Assembly: GCA_024653485.1 (NCBI GenBank)
Contig: JANLFY010000012.1
Coordinates: forward strand, 1 to 64,000
DNA length: 64,000 bases
Direction of reading: 5' to 3'
DNA from: Bacillota bacterium
GTDB lineage: Bacteria; Bacillota; SHA-98; UBA4971
The position numbers and the translations under genes are program-made. The notes under the pieces were generated by a model. The model did no database searches. It worked only from the letters and a program-made list of their open reading frames with translations, and had not been told where the DNA came from. Positions within the stretch are counted from its first letter, which is position 1. The number at the start of each line of letters is the position of its first letter. Shown piece by piece: positions 1 through 8,439 of this stretch.

Positions 1-1501
1 GGACGTCAGTTGCCTTGCTCGCAGTCTCGATGCTCCGTTGCATGGTGCTGATGAGCCCCGCTATCTCCTTCGTCGCCTTGCCCGAGCGCTCCGCCAGCTT
101 GCGCACCTCGTCCGCCACGACCGCGAAGCCCTTGCCGTGGTCCCCCGCGCGGGCAGCTTCGATGGCTGCGTTGAGCGCAAGCAGGTTCGTCTGCTCAGCG
201 ATGTCGTCGATGACCTCTATGATCTTGCCGATCTCGCTGGAGTGCGCGCCGAGCTCTCTGATGCCCGAGGCGACCGCCTCGGCTTGAGCCCGGATGTCGT
301 CCATGCCCGCCACTACGTCGTCCACGGCCCGCGAGCCGCTCCCTGCCGCCGCACGGCTCTTCTCAGCTGCCGCGATGAGCGAGCCCACGGCCTTCGAGAC
401 CCCTTCCATGAGGCGAGCCATGGATGCAACCACCGAGTTGGCCTGGCTCACCGAAGAAGCCTGTTCGTGCGCCCCCTTGGCTATCTGCTCGATGGCCGCA
501 GAAAGCTGGCTCGTGGCGCTCGACGTCGCGTGGGCGCTCGTGCTCTGCTCCGCAGCTCCCTTGGCCACCTGCTCGATCGTCTTCGCCACCTGCTCCGTGG
601 CGGTCGCGGCTTCGTCCGCGCTCGCGGCGAGCTCGTGCCCGGTGGACGCCACGTTCTTGGCGTGCCTTCTCAGCTCTTCCACCACGGTTCTGAGGCTCGA
701 GACCATCTCGGAAAACGCCCGGGCCAGGACGCCCACCTCATCACCGCGCTTCGTGCCTGGCACCTCCACCTGGAGGCGGCCTGCGGCAACATCCTGAGCC
801 GCACGGGCGAGAGCTCTCGTGGGCCCCGTGATGCCAGCGGCGAGCGCAAGCGCCAGGATGAGGCCAAGCACCGAGGCGGCCCCGAGAATGAGCGCCGTGC
901 GCTGCCGAACGTTCCTCGCGGCGGACTTGGCTGCCTCGCTCGCCGAGTCCGCTGCGTCTTGGTAGGCCTTGAGCCCCGTCTGGAGCTTCTCCCTGATGCT
1001 CTCGATGATGGCGTCGCCATCCGTCATCATGTAGCCGAGCGCCTCACCGAGCTGGCCGTTGTCGATGTACTCGAAGAGCCTGTTACGGCACCCCTCCCAG
1101 AGAGCTCGCATGTCCGCCACGGACGCCGTCTCGGCTTCCCCTTTGCCCTCGCTGACCTCCTCGCTTCGCTCCCTTTGCTCCTTGGTCGCGAAGGTGGCAG
1201 CCGAGAGCGCGTCGAACTGTTGCGCAATCTCCGCATCGGCGTCTTTCAAGGTCTTGTGGAGTCTGGCATCGCCGATGAGGAGAAAACCGCGCAAAGCGGC
1301 GGTGAATCTCTCAAACGCGCCGAACAACTTCTCTATCTGGTCCAGGCGGACCATTTGTTCATCGACGACCCTCTCGAGGTCACTGCTCACTTTGGTGACT
1401 CCCTGAAGCCCGAGGAAGCCGATCACCGCCATCAGCAGGAGAAGCGCGAAAAAGCTCGCGAGGATCTTGAATCCTATCCCGAAACGGATCCTAGACCTCA
1501 T
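1..1501 (-). CDS. Methyl-accepting chemotaxis protein (3' end outside window)
   Basis: Membrane chemoreceptor that signals to CheA/CheW. Reading leftwards from ATG 1501 (purine-rich SD about 11 bases upstream) gives at least 500 residues. TM1 is about residues 11-33, an extracytoplasmic helical sensor 34-200 (four-helix-bundle-like, no PAS/Cache motif recognised), TM2 202-224 and HAMP 225-277. A long Ala/Glu-rich coiled coil follows, with the conserved hairpin tip near residue 440 ([18 protein letters not shown]). That tip is the CheA/CheW contact region and is diagnostic of the family. The C-terminus lies beyond position 1. It is transcribed away from the flagellar genes from its own sigma-28 promoter. 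The ligand cannot be predicted. Confidence 0.95.
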   Translation of the reverse strand, partial: MRSRIRFGIGFKILASFFALLLLMAVIGFLGLQGVTKVSSDLERVVDEQMVRLDQIEKLFGAFERFTAALRGFLLIGDARLHKTLKDADAEIAQQFDALSAATFATKEQRERSEEVSEGKGEAETASVADMRALWEGCRNRLFEYIDNGQLGEALGYMMTDGDAIIESIREKLQTGLKAYQDAADSASEAAKSAARNVRQRTALILGAASVLGLILALALAAGITGPTRALARAAQDVAAGRLQVEVPGTKRGDEVGVLARAFSEMVSSLRTVVEELRRHAKNVASTGHELAASADEAATATEQVAKTIEQVAKGAAEQSTSAHATSSATSQLSAAIEQIAKGAHEQASSVSQANSVVASMARLMEGVSKAVGSLIAAAEKSRAAAGSGSRAVDDVVAGMDDIRAQAEAVASGIRELGAHSSEIGKIIEVIDDIAEQTNLLALNAAIEAARAGDHGKGFAVVADEVRKLAERSGKATKEIAGLISTMQRSIETASKATDV

Positions 1502-1709
1502 TGACGCTTCACTCCTCTCAGCGCCCCAACCTTGCGGTGCCGATGGCTTTCCGTAGGCGCCACGTCGGAACGGCAGGGGCACGTCTGACACTACATTGCT
1601 AGGATCCTCAAGACCCAAAGATCGCATCGGTATAGCGCGTCTGTGAGAGAAAAGCCGCCGCGTTCGCGCCTTGGCGCCGGAAACCCCCGGCACATGCTCC
1701 CTAATACAG

Positions 1710-1736
1710 GTATCGGCAGACTCCGCCGCCGCTTTA
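1710..1736 (-). promoter_or_regulatory. Sigma-28 (SigD/FliA) promoter for the chemoreceptor
   Basis: On the minus strand TAAA (1736-1733), exactly 15 bases, then GCCGATAC (1717-1710). The sigma-28 consensus is TAAA-N15-GCCGATAA, so 11 of 12 defined positions match. It leaves a leader of about 200 bases before ATG 1501. Confidence 0.85.
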
Positions 1737-1804
1737 GATCAGGGTCGCTGCTCTAGATAAGGCGCGCGCCCCCCGGGCCGGAATATCGCCAGACATTGGT
1801 GCCC

Positions 1805-1831
1805 TAAAGACGCAGTCCTGAATGCCGATAT
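1805..1831 (+). promoter_or_regulatory. Sigma-28 promoter for the glycosyltransferase
   Basis: TAAA (1805-1808), 15 bases, GCCGATAT (1824-1831). It points rightwards to the TPR glycosyltransferase and is divergent from the chemoreceptor promoter less than 70 bases away. It overlaps the ATG at 1830, which rules that codon out as the gene start. Confidence 0.9.
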
Positions 1832-1886
1832 GGTGAATAGACACGACGCGACACGGATTGACGAAAACGAATCAGAGGGGCGCGGT

Positions 1887-3479
1887 ATGGCGATGAGGAA
1901 AGGGCACGCGGCCAGGAGACATAGCGGTGGGAAGACAGACACCAGGCGTGTCGCGGGCATGGAGAAGACCGGCATCAGCCTGTGCATGATCGTCAGAGAC
2001 GAGGAGGAGTTCCTTCCCGGATGCCTCGACAGCGTGAAAGGCGTGGCCGATGAGATCGTCGTCGTCGACACCGGCTCCACCGACCGTACAATGCAGATAG
2101 CCCGCGAGTACGGAGCGAGGGTCTACCAGTACGAGTGGAGCGATGACTTCGCCGCGGCCCGAAACGAAAGCCTCAAGCATGCGACGTGCGGATGGATACT
2201 CGTGCTCGACGCCGACGAGCGTCTTGGAGCCGGCGCGGGAGAGACACTCAAAGCGGTCGCCCGGGGAGGGCGTCCGAAAGCCATCTATGCGGCAAGGATA
2301 GTCAACAGCAGCGCCCCCGGAAGCGAGACGCAGCACTACTTCCCGAGGTTCTTTCCGAATCGTGAGGGGATACGGTATGAAGGCTTGATTCACGAGAGAC
2401 CCGTCTCACGCTCGCAGGAAGCCTTGTCACGGTCACAGCTTCCTTACAGGCTCGAGGGGTTTACCGTCATCCACCACGGGTACAAGCAAGAAGTGGTGCA
2501 TGGTCGCGGCAAGATGAGGCGGAACATCGAGCTCCTACAGAGGATCCTGGAGGCTGGCGATGACCCGTACTATCGGTACAAGCTCGGGTCGATGCTCCTT
2601 TCCGTGGGCAAGCTGCCTGAGGCCGTGTCCGAGATCGAGAGGGTGCTGGCTGCGCTCGAGTCAATGGATGGCGACACCAGACGCAAGACGAGCGTCGGCC
2701 GCGTCGACGTCCTGCTGCTCCTCGCTGAGGCGTACGAGAAGCAGGGGAGGCAAGACGACGCATCGCGCGCTATCGACCGGGCGCTCGAGATCCTGCCCCG
2801 CTCGAAGGAGGCACGCCACGAGAAAGCGGTCCGGCTCTTCAGGCAGGGTAAGCTGGAGGAGGCGCGAGGTATGTTCCTCGCGCTCGCATCTGATCGAGCG
2901 GGCGATCGTTCGGACACCAGCGGAGAGCAACTGGTGTTCGACATGTCCCTGGACACGTGGAAACCCCTTGTCATGGTAGCTAGGTGCAGCTTGCGCCTGG
3001 GCGACATCCCCGGGGCCGCAGAGGCTTTGGCTGACGCAGCGGGCTTCGTTCCGAGGAGCGACGACTACCTCGATACCGTCCGGCAGACCCTGAACGAGAT
3101 CGATCGTGGCCGGACCGGAGGAGGCGAAGAGGGCGCCGCTCGGACCAAGCTGCTCAGGGACATTCTGGATGAGGAAGCAGCGAGAAGACTCGCAAAAGCG
3201 GACCTCCTGCTCGCGGAGGGCGAGACTGCCCGTGCCCTGGAGCTATACGCGGGCTCAGCGAGGCTGAGCGGAGGTGGAAACGGTGCCGTGCTCGCGAAGA
3301 TCGCCCGCGCTCAGCTGCGGCTCGGCAACACCAGGGAGGCGTTCTCGACCTACCTTCAGGCGCTGCGGTCGCTGCCAGGCGACCTGGAGGCCGTTCGTCT
3401 GCTCCTGGAACTGACGGAAGAGTTCAAGACCCTCAACAGCGACGCTGAAGGATTTGACGGAGCCGCGACAGTGAGCTGA
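1887..3479 (+). CDS. Family 2 glycosyltransferase with TPR repeats, probably modifies flagellin
   Basis: Predicted cytoplasmic inverting glycosyltransferase of about 530 residues. The GT-A domain spans about 28-240, with the opening strand SLCMIVRDEEEFL, GSTD at 63-66 and a metal-binding DAD at 108-110. From about 240 to the end come helical TPR-like repeats, as in SunS-type and flagellin-modifying transferases. Start ATG 1887 has a GAGGGG SD; the upstream ATG 1830 lies inside the promoter -10 element. The gene has its own sigma-28 promoter and sits directly before flagellin, so a flagellar glycoprotein is the likely acceptor. That role is inferred. Donor sugar and acceptor residues cannot be told from sequence. 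Confidence 0.8.
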   Translation: MAMRKGHAARRHSGGKTDTRRVAGMEKTGISLCMIVRDEEEFLPGCLDSVKGVADEIVVVDTGSTDRTMQIAREYGARVYQYEWSDDFAAARNESLKHATCGWILVLDADERLGAGAGETLKAVARGGRPKAIYAARIVNSSAPGSETQHYFPRFFPNREGIRYEGLIHERPVSRSQEALSRSQLPYRLEGFTVIHHGYKQEVVHGRGKMRRNIELLQRILEAGDDPYYRYKLGSMLLSVGKLPEAVSEIERVLAALESMDGDTRRKTSVGRVDVLLLLAEAYEKQGRQDDASRAIDRALEILPRSKEARHEKAVRLFRQGKLEEARGMFLALASDRAGDRSDTSGEQLVFDMSLDTWKPLVMVARCSLRLGDIPGAAEALADAAGFVPRSDDYLDTVRQTLNEIDRGRTGGGEEGAARTKLLRDILDEEAARRLAKADLLLAEGETARALELYAGSARLSGGGNGAVLAKIARAQLRLGNTREAFSTYLQALRSLPGDLEAVRLLLELTEEFKTLNSDAEGFDGAATVS

Positions 3480-3521
3480 CCGTCCCTAGCCTTGGGAACG
3501 AGCGTTTTGGGTCCTGCCCAC

Positions 3522-3548
3522 TAAATGGGCGCGGCGGCTTGCCGATAT
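3522..3548 (+). promoter_or_regulatory. Sigma-28 promoter of flagellin
   Basis: TAAA (3522-3525), 15 bases, GCCGATAT (3541-3548). The -10 octamer equals that of the glycosyltransferase promoter. Transcription should start near 3555, giving a flagellin leader of about 210 bases. Confidence 0.9.
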
Positions 3549-3720
3549 TGGTAATAGAGCGTAGAGGCAGCGACTTTCGCGCCATGCAACAAAGGAGGGG
3601 GTGAGAGGGTGGTAGCCTAGGTCGCGTGAAACGGGAACGGGCGTCCCGGCATGGCGAACAGCCCGCGCGGACAGGGCCGCGCTCCGCGTGACAAGGCGCG
3701 GCAAGAGGACGGATCCTCGG

Positions 3721-3739
3721 CCCGCGGCAGAGCCGCGGG
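3721..3739 (+). other. Perfect GC hairpin just upstream of the flagellin SD
   Basis: CCCGCGG, loop CAGAG, CCGCGGG: a 7-bp all-GC stem ending 11 bases before the AGGAGGT SD (3751-3757). It lies in the long flagellin leader. It could stabilise the mRNA or affect translation; no T-run follows, so it is not a terminator. Confidence 0.6.
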
Positions 3740-3765
3740 ATGAAAGAACAAGGAGGTAGACATGA

Positions 3766-4599
3766 ATGGCTCAGGGTGACATCACCAGAATAGCGTCGAA
3801 CATATCCGGCATGAACGCGTTGAACGCGTTGAAAGCCGTGAACCAGAAGCTCGGAATCCACCAGCTCAGGTTGTCGACGGGTAAGCGGATCAACGAGGCG
3901 GCAGACGACCCCGCTGGGCTCACGATCGCGACGAAGCTGAACTACAAGAGCAGAGGCCTGGGAGTCGCGCTCGACAACATCGGGGATGCGAAGAACCTCC
4001 TCGGAGTCGCCGAGGGCAGCCTGAACAAGATCAGCGACATCCTGCTCCTGATAAGAGACAAGGCGGAGCAGGCCGCAAACGACACTCTGGGAACAGCGGA
4101 GCGGCAGGCCATAAAGAGCCAGATCGAGGCGCTCGTTGCAGAGATCGACACGATAGTGGACGAGACGGAATGGAACGGGCAATCTCTCATCGGCGCAAGT
4201 GCGACGAGCATGACGTTCCAGACCGGGTTCCAGAGCACGGCGAGTACTGAGGTCAACGTTTTCAAGCCGCATGATGCCAGCACCCTGGGCATCGCGACTG
4301 TTGACGTGGAGTCGCACGCGTCGGCGACAGCCTATATGGATCTCGTCGACCAGGCGCTGGCCACCGTCAGCTCGACCCTGAAGGACATCGGGGCGATCGT
4401 GTCGCGTCTCACGTTCAAGGAAGAGAACCTCATCGTTGCGAAGACCAACACCGAGGCGGCGTACAACCGTATCATGAACGCGGACATCGCAGCCGAGCAA
4501 CTCGAGGCGATGAAGTACCAGATCCTGCAGCAGACGGCCACCGCGATGCTGGCGCAGGCGAACGTTGCGCCGCAGGCGGTATTGGGTCTGTTCAGGTAG
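3766..4599 (+). CDS. hag: Flagellin, filament subunit
   Basis: Major filament protein, 277 residues, exported by the flagellar type III system. The N-terminal D0/D1 helices (about 1-140) contain the family signature RLSTGKRINEAADDPAGL, and the C-terminal D1/D0 helices (about 200-277) end in QANVAPQAVLGLFR. The central region is short, as in compact Bacillota flagellins with no large D2/D3 domain. Two ATGs overlap: the one at 3762 opens a five-codon frame, while ATG 3766 lies 8 bases from AGGAGGT and gives the flagellin start MAQGD. It is preceded by a sigma-28 promoter and a leader hairpin and followed by two hairpins before fliS, so transcription is probably partly uncoupled from fliS. Confidence 0.97.
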   Translation: MAQGDITRIASNISGMNALNALKAVNQKLGIHQLRLSTGKRINEAADDPAGLTIATKLNYKSRGLGVALDNIGDAKNLLGVAEGSLNKISDILLLIRDKAEQAANDTLGTAERQAIKSQIEALVAEIDTIVDETEWNGQSLIGASATSMTFQTGFQSTASTEVNVFKPHDASTLGIATVDVESHASATAYMDLVDQALATVSSTLKDIGAIVSRLTFKEENLIVAKTNTEAAYNRIMNADIAAEQLEAMKYQILQQTATAMLAQANVAPQAVLGLFR

Positions 4600-4614
4600 T
4601 CGACACGGCTCGGC

Positions 4615-4639
4615 CCCGAATCTTTGCCCTTGATTCGGG
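4615..4639 (+). other. Hairpin directly after flagellin
   Basis: CCCGAATC and GATTCGGG form a perfect 8-bp stem around a 9-base loop, 16 bases after the flagellin stop. No T-run follows. It probably protects the mRNA 3' end or acts together with the larger hairpin downstream. Confidence 0.5.
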
Positions 4640-4670
4640 TGTGATCGGTCCACCGCGCGGGACAGGGATA

Positions 4671-4707
4671 CGCTCGTGGGGGGAAGGAGGCCTTCCCCTC
4701 ACGAGCG
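4671..4707 (+). terminator. Large stem-loop between flagellin and fliS
   Basis: A 17-bp stem (4671-4687 with 4691-4707, one G-U pair) closes a 3-base AGG loop. It is the strongest hairpin in the flagellar region, in the place expected for a flagellin transcript end. There is no U-tract, so it may instead be a processing or 3'-stabilising element that sets flagellin mRNA above fliS/fliD mRNA. Confidence 0.55.
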
Positions 4708-4866
4708 CCTAGCACGAGGCCATTACGACGTTCGGGTGAGCCCGTGCGGCCGGGGCTGAGCGAGGCCAGCCGGGGCTCACGTTGTCTATGGTCGCCCAGA
4801 CCGTGCTTCGTGAAGGGAGAGACCCGGTGTGCCGGAGGCTTTCGGGGCCGACTGGAGGTTATGTCC

Positions 4867-5289
4867 ATGAACGCTGAACTTGACGTGCTGCAGGCTGCGA
4901 GCGAGTATAGGGGTCGGAGCGCGCAAGGTGTGTACCGGGCGCAACAAGTGCTCTCGGCAAGGCCCGAGGAGCTCGTGCTGATGGTGTATGACCACATCAT
5001 CGCGAGTTGCAGGGCCAAGGACAAGAAGAAGGCATCCGCAGGTATCGCGACGCTCATTGACAGCCTGGACCTCGACCAGGGCGAGGTCGCCGCGGGACTG
5101 TTCCGACTGTATAGATACGCGATGGAGAGGGTCTGGAAGGGAGAGTTCGGTGAAGCACTTTCCGTGATGCGCCCGCTCCGCGAGACCTGGGCGGCCGCTA
5201 CGAAGGGTAGGGTGAGCACTGCGAACCCCCTTGGCATCGGGCCGGCAGTAAGTGGCGCGGAGAGGGTTGGCGCCTCGGCCACGGGGTGA
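4867..5289 (+). CDS. fliS: Flagellar secretion chaperone FliS
   Basis: Export chaperone that holds the flagellin C-terminus and prevents polymerisation in the cytosol. The 140-residue protein is all-helical. The FliS pattern YRAQQVLSARPEELVLMVYD is near residues 25-45, and a second half with a short loop then MRPLRETWA matches the family's last helices. ATG 4867 is preferred over ATG 4861 because GGAGG (4854-4858) is 8 bases upstream of it and only 2 from the other. The C-terminal tail of about 25 residues (Gly/Ala/Ser-rich) exceeds the usual end. It is followed six bases later by flaG. Confidence 0.88.
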   Translation: MNAELDVLQAASEYRGRSAQGVYRAQQVLSARPEELVLMVYDHIIASCRAKDKKKASAGIATLIDSLDLDQGEVAAGLFRLYRYAMERVWKGEFGEALSVMRPLRETWAAATKGRVSTANPLGIGPAVSGAERVGASATG

Positions 5290-5295
5290 TTCCAC

Positions 5296-5742
5296 GTGGA
5301 AGTCACAGTCGCTGAGGTCAGATTGAGACGTCTAGACATGCTGTCGAACGCTCAAGCACGTCACGCAGCGCCGCGCCTCGCCCTCGTTCCCGATGAGAAG
5401 GACGGGCGAGCGGCGACGTATGGTGCGCGTGGGCTCGGAGCAAGAGGTGCGGCGGAGGATCCGCACGAAACACCGATCCGGGCTGCTGAGGAAGCCAAGG
5501 CTGAGGCAAAGCGCGCTCGAGAGGCGCAAGAGCGGGCCGAACGTATCGCCAAGCTCCTTGCGGAGGGCGTCGTGAACATCAGGATCACATTCCACGTGGA
5601 TAACGGCACTAACGAGGTGACCATCAGGGTGATCGACAACGCCACGGGCGAGGTCGTGCGTCACATCCCTCCTGAAGAATTGGCAACCATGATGGAGCAC
5701 CTAAGAGGATTTGCGGGTCTGGTCGTGGACAGAAAGAGGTAG
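5296..5742 (+). CDS. flaG: FlaG family protein
   Basis: Small protein found beside fliD/fliS in many flagellar operons; its role in filament length control is poorly defined. The C-terminal 55 residues carry the FlaG domain: a beta pattern around NIRITFHVDNGTNEVTIRVI, then VVRHIPPEELATMM. Residues 1-90 are less conserved, with an Ala/Glu/Arg-rich helix just before the domain (about 62-88). The GTG start at 5296 lies six bases after fliS; ATG 5338 is an alternative. Family identity is firm, the exact start is not. Confidence 0.85.
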   Translation: MEVTVAEVRLRRLDMLSNAQARHAAPRLALVPDEKDGRAATYGARGLGARGAAEDPHETPIRAAEEAKAEAKRAREAQERAERIAKLLAEGVVNIRITFHVDNGTNEVTIRVIDNATGEVVRHIPPEELATMMEHLRGFAGLVVDRKR

Positions 5743-5823
5743 GTTCGCGGGAGCGCTGGATACTGCGCGAGGGCAGTGAAGCACGGCGTTCAACGAGCTC
5801 GGGCTCAAGAGGAGGTGGTCTTC

Positions 5824-7278
5824 GTGAGTCTCGGTATATTGCCTCTTGCGACAGGCGCGAGTCAGCTCGAGGAGCTCATCAAGAAGTACATGGAGATTGA
5901 GTCAAAGCCCGTCACCGACCTCAAAGCTGTCAAAGAGGCGCTCAACACGAAAGCCGCGATGTTCAGGGACCTCAACTCCTCGCTCCTCGCGCTGAAGAAC
6001 GCGGCGGCAGGTCTCATCCCTGACGACCTTACGTCGCTGTACGATGCGCGAGCCGCGGTTTCGGCGAACCCGGACGTGGTCTCCGCAAAGGCATCGGCCT
6101 TGGCGGCCAGAGCGACCTACAGAGTCTTCGTCGAAAGGCTCGCAGGCTACGATGTCGTGGTATCCAACAGCTACGTCAGCACGGGCACGGAGATCTCGAT
6201 GACGGCGGGCACGGGGACGAAAACCTTCACCGTGACCGTCGGAGGCGCTTCCTGGGACATCAGTGTTCAGGTGGTTGCTGGCGAGGACAATGCCACCGTG
6301 CTGGCGAACATAGCCGCGGCGATCAATGCCTCTGGCGCGGGCGCAGTGGTGAGCGCAACGGTGGTGAGCGAGCAGTCGGGCACGTGCCGGCTTGTCATCA
6401 CCGCGAGGAGTACGGGAAGCGCAAGCGCCATCATCCTCACGGAAGCGGGGGGTGAGCACAACATCCTCTCCGCGTCCGGGACGAGCTCCTCCGTGCAATC
6501 CTCGGGCTCGAGCGGAGGGTACCTCGTTGCCCGCGACACGCTGGACGCCAAGTTCACGCTGAACGGCCTTTCGTTCGTGCGGTCGTCAAACGAGGTATCG
6601 GACGCTATCTCCGGGGTCACGCTCACCCTCAAGAAAGCGCAGACCACCGGGGAAGCCCCGGTGAACGTGGACGTCACTCGGGACACGAGCTCTTTGAAGG
6701 ACAAGATAGAGGCGTTCATCTCGAGTTACAATTCGACGATAGGGTATCTCAGCAGCAAGACCCTGGTAGATGTGGACGCCGGAATACGAGGAGACCTCGC
6801 GGGCGATCCCACCTACCTGGAACTGAAGCTGAAGATGAACCGGATCATTCAGGGTAGGGTGGAGGGGCTGGCCTACCCTGATCCCACTAGGCTATACGAC
6901 TTGGGCATCACCCTCGACAGCTCGGGCAACCTCGTTCTAAGCGACGAGGCCAAGCTGGACGCGGCGCTCGCCGACCACCCGGAGGCGGTAGAGGACCTGT
7001 TTACGTCGGCGAGCGGGGTGGCTGTCAAGATGCGCGACCTCATGGAGCCGTTTGTAGAGGAACTGACGGGCATCATCGCGCGTCAACAGCAGTCCATCAC
7101 CAACCAGATCAGCAGGATTGACTCGAGAGTGAAGGACCTCGAGGAGCGCCTGGCCGTGAGAGAGAAGGCGCTTCGATCGGAGTTTTCGTCGCTCATCCGG
7201 GCCATGCAGCTCATGAGCGCTCAGAGCGCCTTGTTGAGCAGCTTCATGGCTCAGGCCAACGCGGTGTTCGCTTACTGA
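5824..7278 (+). CDS. fliD: Flagellar hook-associated protein 2 (filament cap)
   Basis: FliD caps the growing filament and folds flagellin at the tip. The 484-residue protein has the N-terminal FliD_N region (about 1-100), a variable Ser/Thr/Ala/Gly-rich middle (120-240, probably D2/D3), and the C-terminal FliD_C region with a coiled coil ending in the usual Met/Ser/Gln/Ala-rich helix. GTG 5824 is chosen because GGAGG (5811-5815) is 8 bases away; an upstream in-frame GTG (5776) has no SD. Its place after fliS-flaG and before a chaperone-like gene supports the call. Confidence 0.93.
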   Translation: MSLGILPLATGASQLEELIKKYMEIESKPVTDLKAVKEALNTKAAMFRDLNSSLLALKNAAAGLIPDDLTSLYDARAAVSANPDVVSAKASALAARATYRVFVERLAGYDVVVSNSYVSTGTEISMTAGTGTKTFTVTVGGASWDISVQVVAGEDNATVLANIAAAINASGAGAVVSATVVSEQSGTCRLVITARSTGSASAIILTEAGGEHNILSASGTSSSVQSSGSSGGYLVARDTLDAKFTLNGLSFVRSSNEVSDAISGVTLTLKKAQTTGEAPVNVDVTRDTSSLKDKIEAFISSYNSTIGYLSSKTLVDVDAGIRGDLAGDPTYLELKLKMNRIIQGRVEGLAYPDPTRLYDLGITLDSSGNLVLSDEAKLDAALADHPEAVEDLFTSASGVAVKMRDLMEPFVEELTGIIARQQQSITNQISRIDSRVKDLEERLAVREKALRSEFSSLIRAMQLMSAQSALLSSFMAQANAVFAY

Positions 7279-7722
7279 ACCATGTAGACGAGTCTTGGCG
7301 GTTCTCCAGCGCATTCGGGGTCTCCAGGGCACGTTGACGGGCCTCGAAGGATTCAAGACGCAGCATCACGCGGCGTCGCGCGGTGTCAAAGGCCAGCTTG
7401 GCCGCAAAGCGCAGGAGCAGTCGGGAGTGCGTTGCCGAAGCGCCCAGGGGCACGGCGCCGAGGGCGTCTTTGCCAACACGCGGACGCGGACCTGCGCTTG
7501 CAGACCGGCCGGCTGGACGCGGCGCGGCGTGTTTTCGCGTCGAGCGAGGCGTGACTCGGGGGCACGACAGTGTGCCGTGGAGACCCCGCGCGGGGGAATA
7601 CCGTCGGTGAGGAGCCACTCGGAGCACCGGCGAGGGCGGGTACTAGCGGTTACTAGCAGAAGAGTTGAGTGGAAGCGAGATTGCGTTGGGAACGACGGCT
7701 GTCGGAACGGGGAGGACGCGGC
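7279..7722 (+). other. 444-base stretch without a recognisable gene
   Basis: Several short frames are open on both strands but none has a credible SD-plus-start or a recognisable family. A minus-strand frame near 7300-7430 reads loosely helical, but its upstream part is Arg/Pro-rich and looks non-coding. No promoter matching sigma-28 or sigma-A was found. It may be the remnant of a lost late-flagellar gene. Confidence 0.4.
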
Positions 7723-8214
7723 TTGGGCAAGAAGGACGTGCGTGAGGAGAAGATAGCCACGCTTGTCGCGAGCTACGATAGGGAAGCGCTTCTTCTCGAG
7801 CGCATCGCTCAACACATGAAGCACGAGATGGAGCTCCTCCGAGCGGGAGACTACGCTTCTCTCTGTGACTCTCTGGTAGGACGCGGCGAGCACGTCGACG
7901 GCATCACGCAGATCGAAGCGAGGCGTCGCGAGCTGGAAGCGGAGCTTTCAGACGACCGACCCGCAGTTGGAGGAGCGGGTTCGCTGCGGGAGGCGTTCAA
8001 GGACCCTCGAGTGGTGGAGGCTCGCCGCAGGGCTGCGGCGATGCACCGACGGGCTCTCGAGCTCGACGCTGAACTCCGAGAATTGGCGCGCGCTCGCCGA
8101 GCCGAAATGGAAAGGGAACTTGCCGAACTTGCCCAAGGCAGAATCGCGAGCCACGCGTACCGTGAGCACGGGCGTGCCAAACTCGCCCCGAGATTCCTCG
8201 ACAAGGAGCGGTGA
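7723..8214 (+). CDS. FlgN/FliT-like flagellar chaperone
   Basis: A 163-residue, almost wholly helical, charged protein with no membrane segment. Residues 10-80 (SYDREALLLERIAQHMKHEM then LLRAGDYASLCDSLVGRGEH) follow the FlgN/FliT pattern of a helix, a short GD turn and a second helix. Those chaperones bind hook-associated proteins or FliD before export. TTG 7723 is chosen because GGAGG (7711-7715) lies 7 bases upstream. Position after fliD supports a FliT or FlgN role. The match is by pattern and context only, so the subfamily is left open. Confidence 0.6.
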   Translation: MGKKDVREEKIATLVASYDREALLLERIAQHMKHEMELLRAGDYASLCDSLVGRGEHVDGITQIEARRRELEAELSDDRPAVGGAGSLREAFKDPRVVEARRRAAAMHRRALELDAELRELARARRAEMERELAELAQGRIASHAYREHGRAKLAPRFLDKER

Positions 8215-8270
8215 CGCCCAGCTTCAGACGTCCACCACGGTGGCGCGGAGGCGGGCCAGTCTCTCCAAGA

Positions 8271-8297
8271 GCCTGCCGCAAGAGCGCCTGCCGCAAG
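8271..8297 (+). repeat. Short direct repeat
   Basis: GCCTGCCGCAAG occurs at 8271-8282 and again at 8286-8297, three bases apart, in the spacer before the response regulator. Probably slippage; no function suggested. Confidence 0.5.
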
Positions 8298-8439
8298 CCC
8301 TCCTTAGTGCCACACGTGCCATCATCCGACCATTCCAAGAAGGATATTCCATCTAAGCGTCGAAAAACGTAGCTATCACGCGAACTTCCGTCGCGCGGGC
8401 TTCCGCGCACGATAGTCACCCTGGCGGGGTGATTTGAGG

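Noticed and set aside
38-1504. Long open frame on the plus strand (about 488 codons)
   Set aside because: It is antisense to the chemoreceptor, whose minus-strand reading has clear TM, HAMP and signalling-hairpin motifs. The plus reading is Arg/His-rich with no family.
3433-4653. Minus-strand frame of about 406 codons
   Set aside because: Antisense to flagellin and its leader; no recognisable domain.
7244-7627. Minus-strand frame after fliD that looks partly helical
   Set aside because: No SD, no family and a Pro/Arg-rich first half. Left as unassigned spacer.
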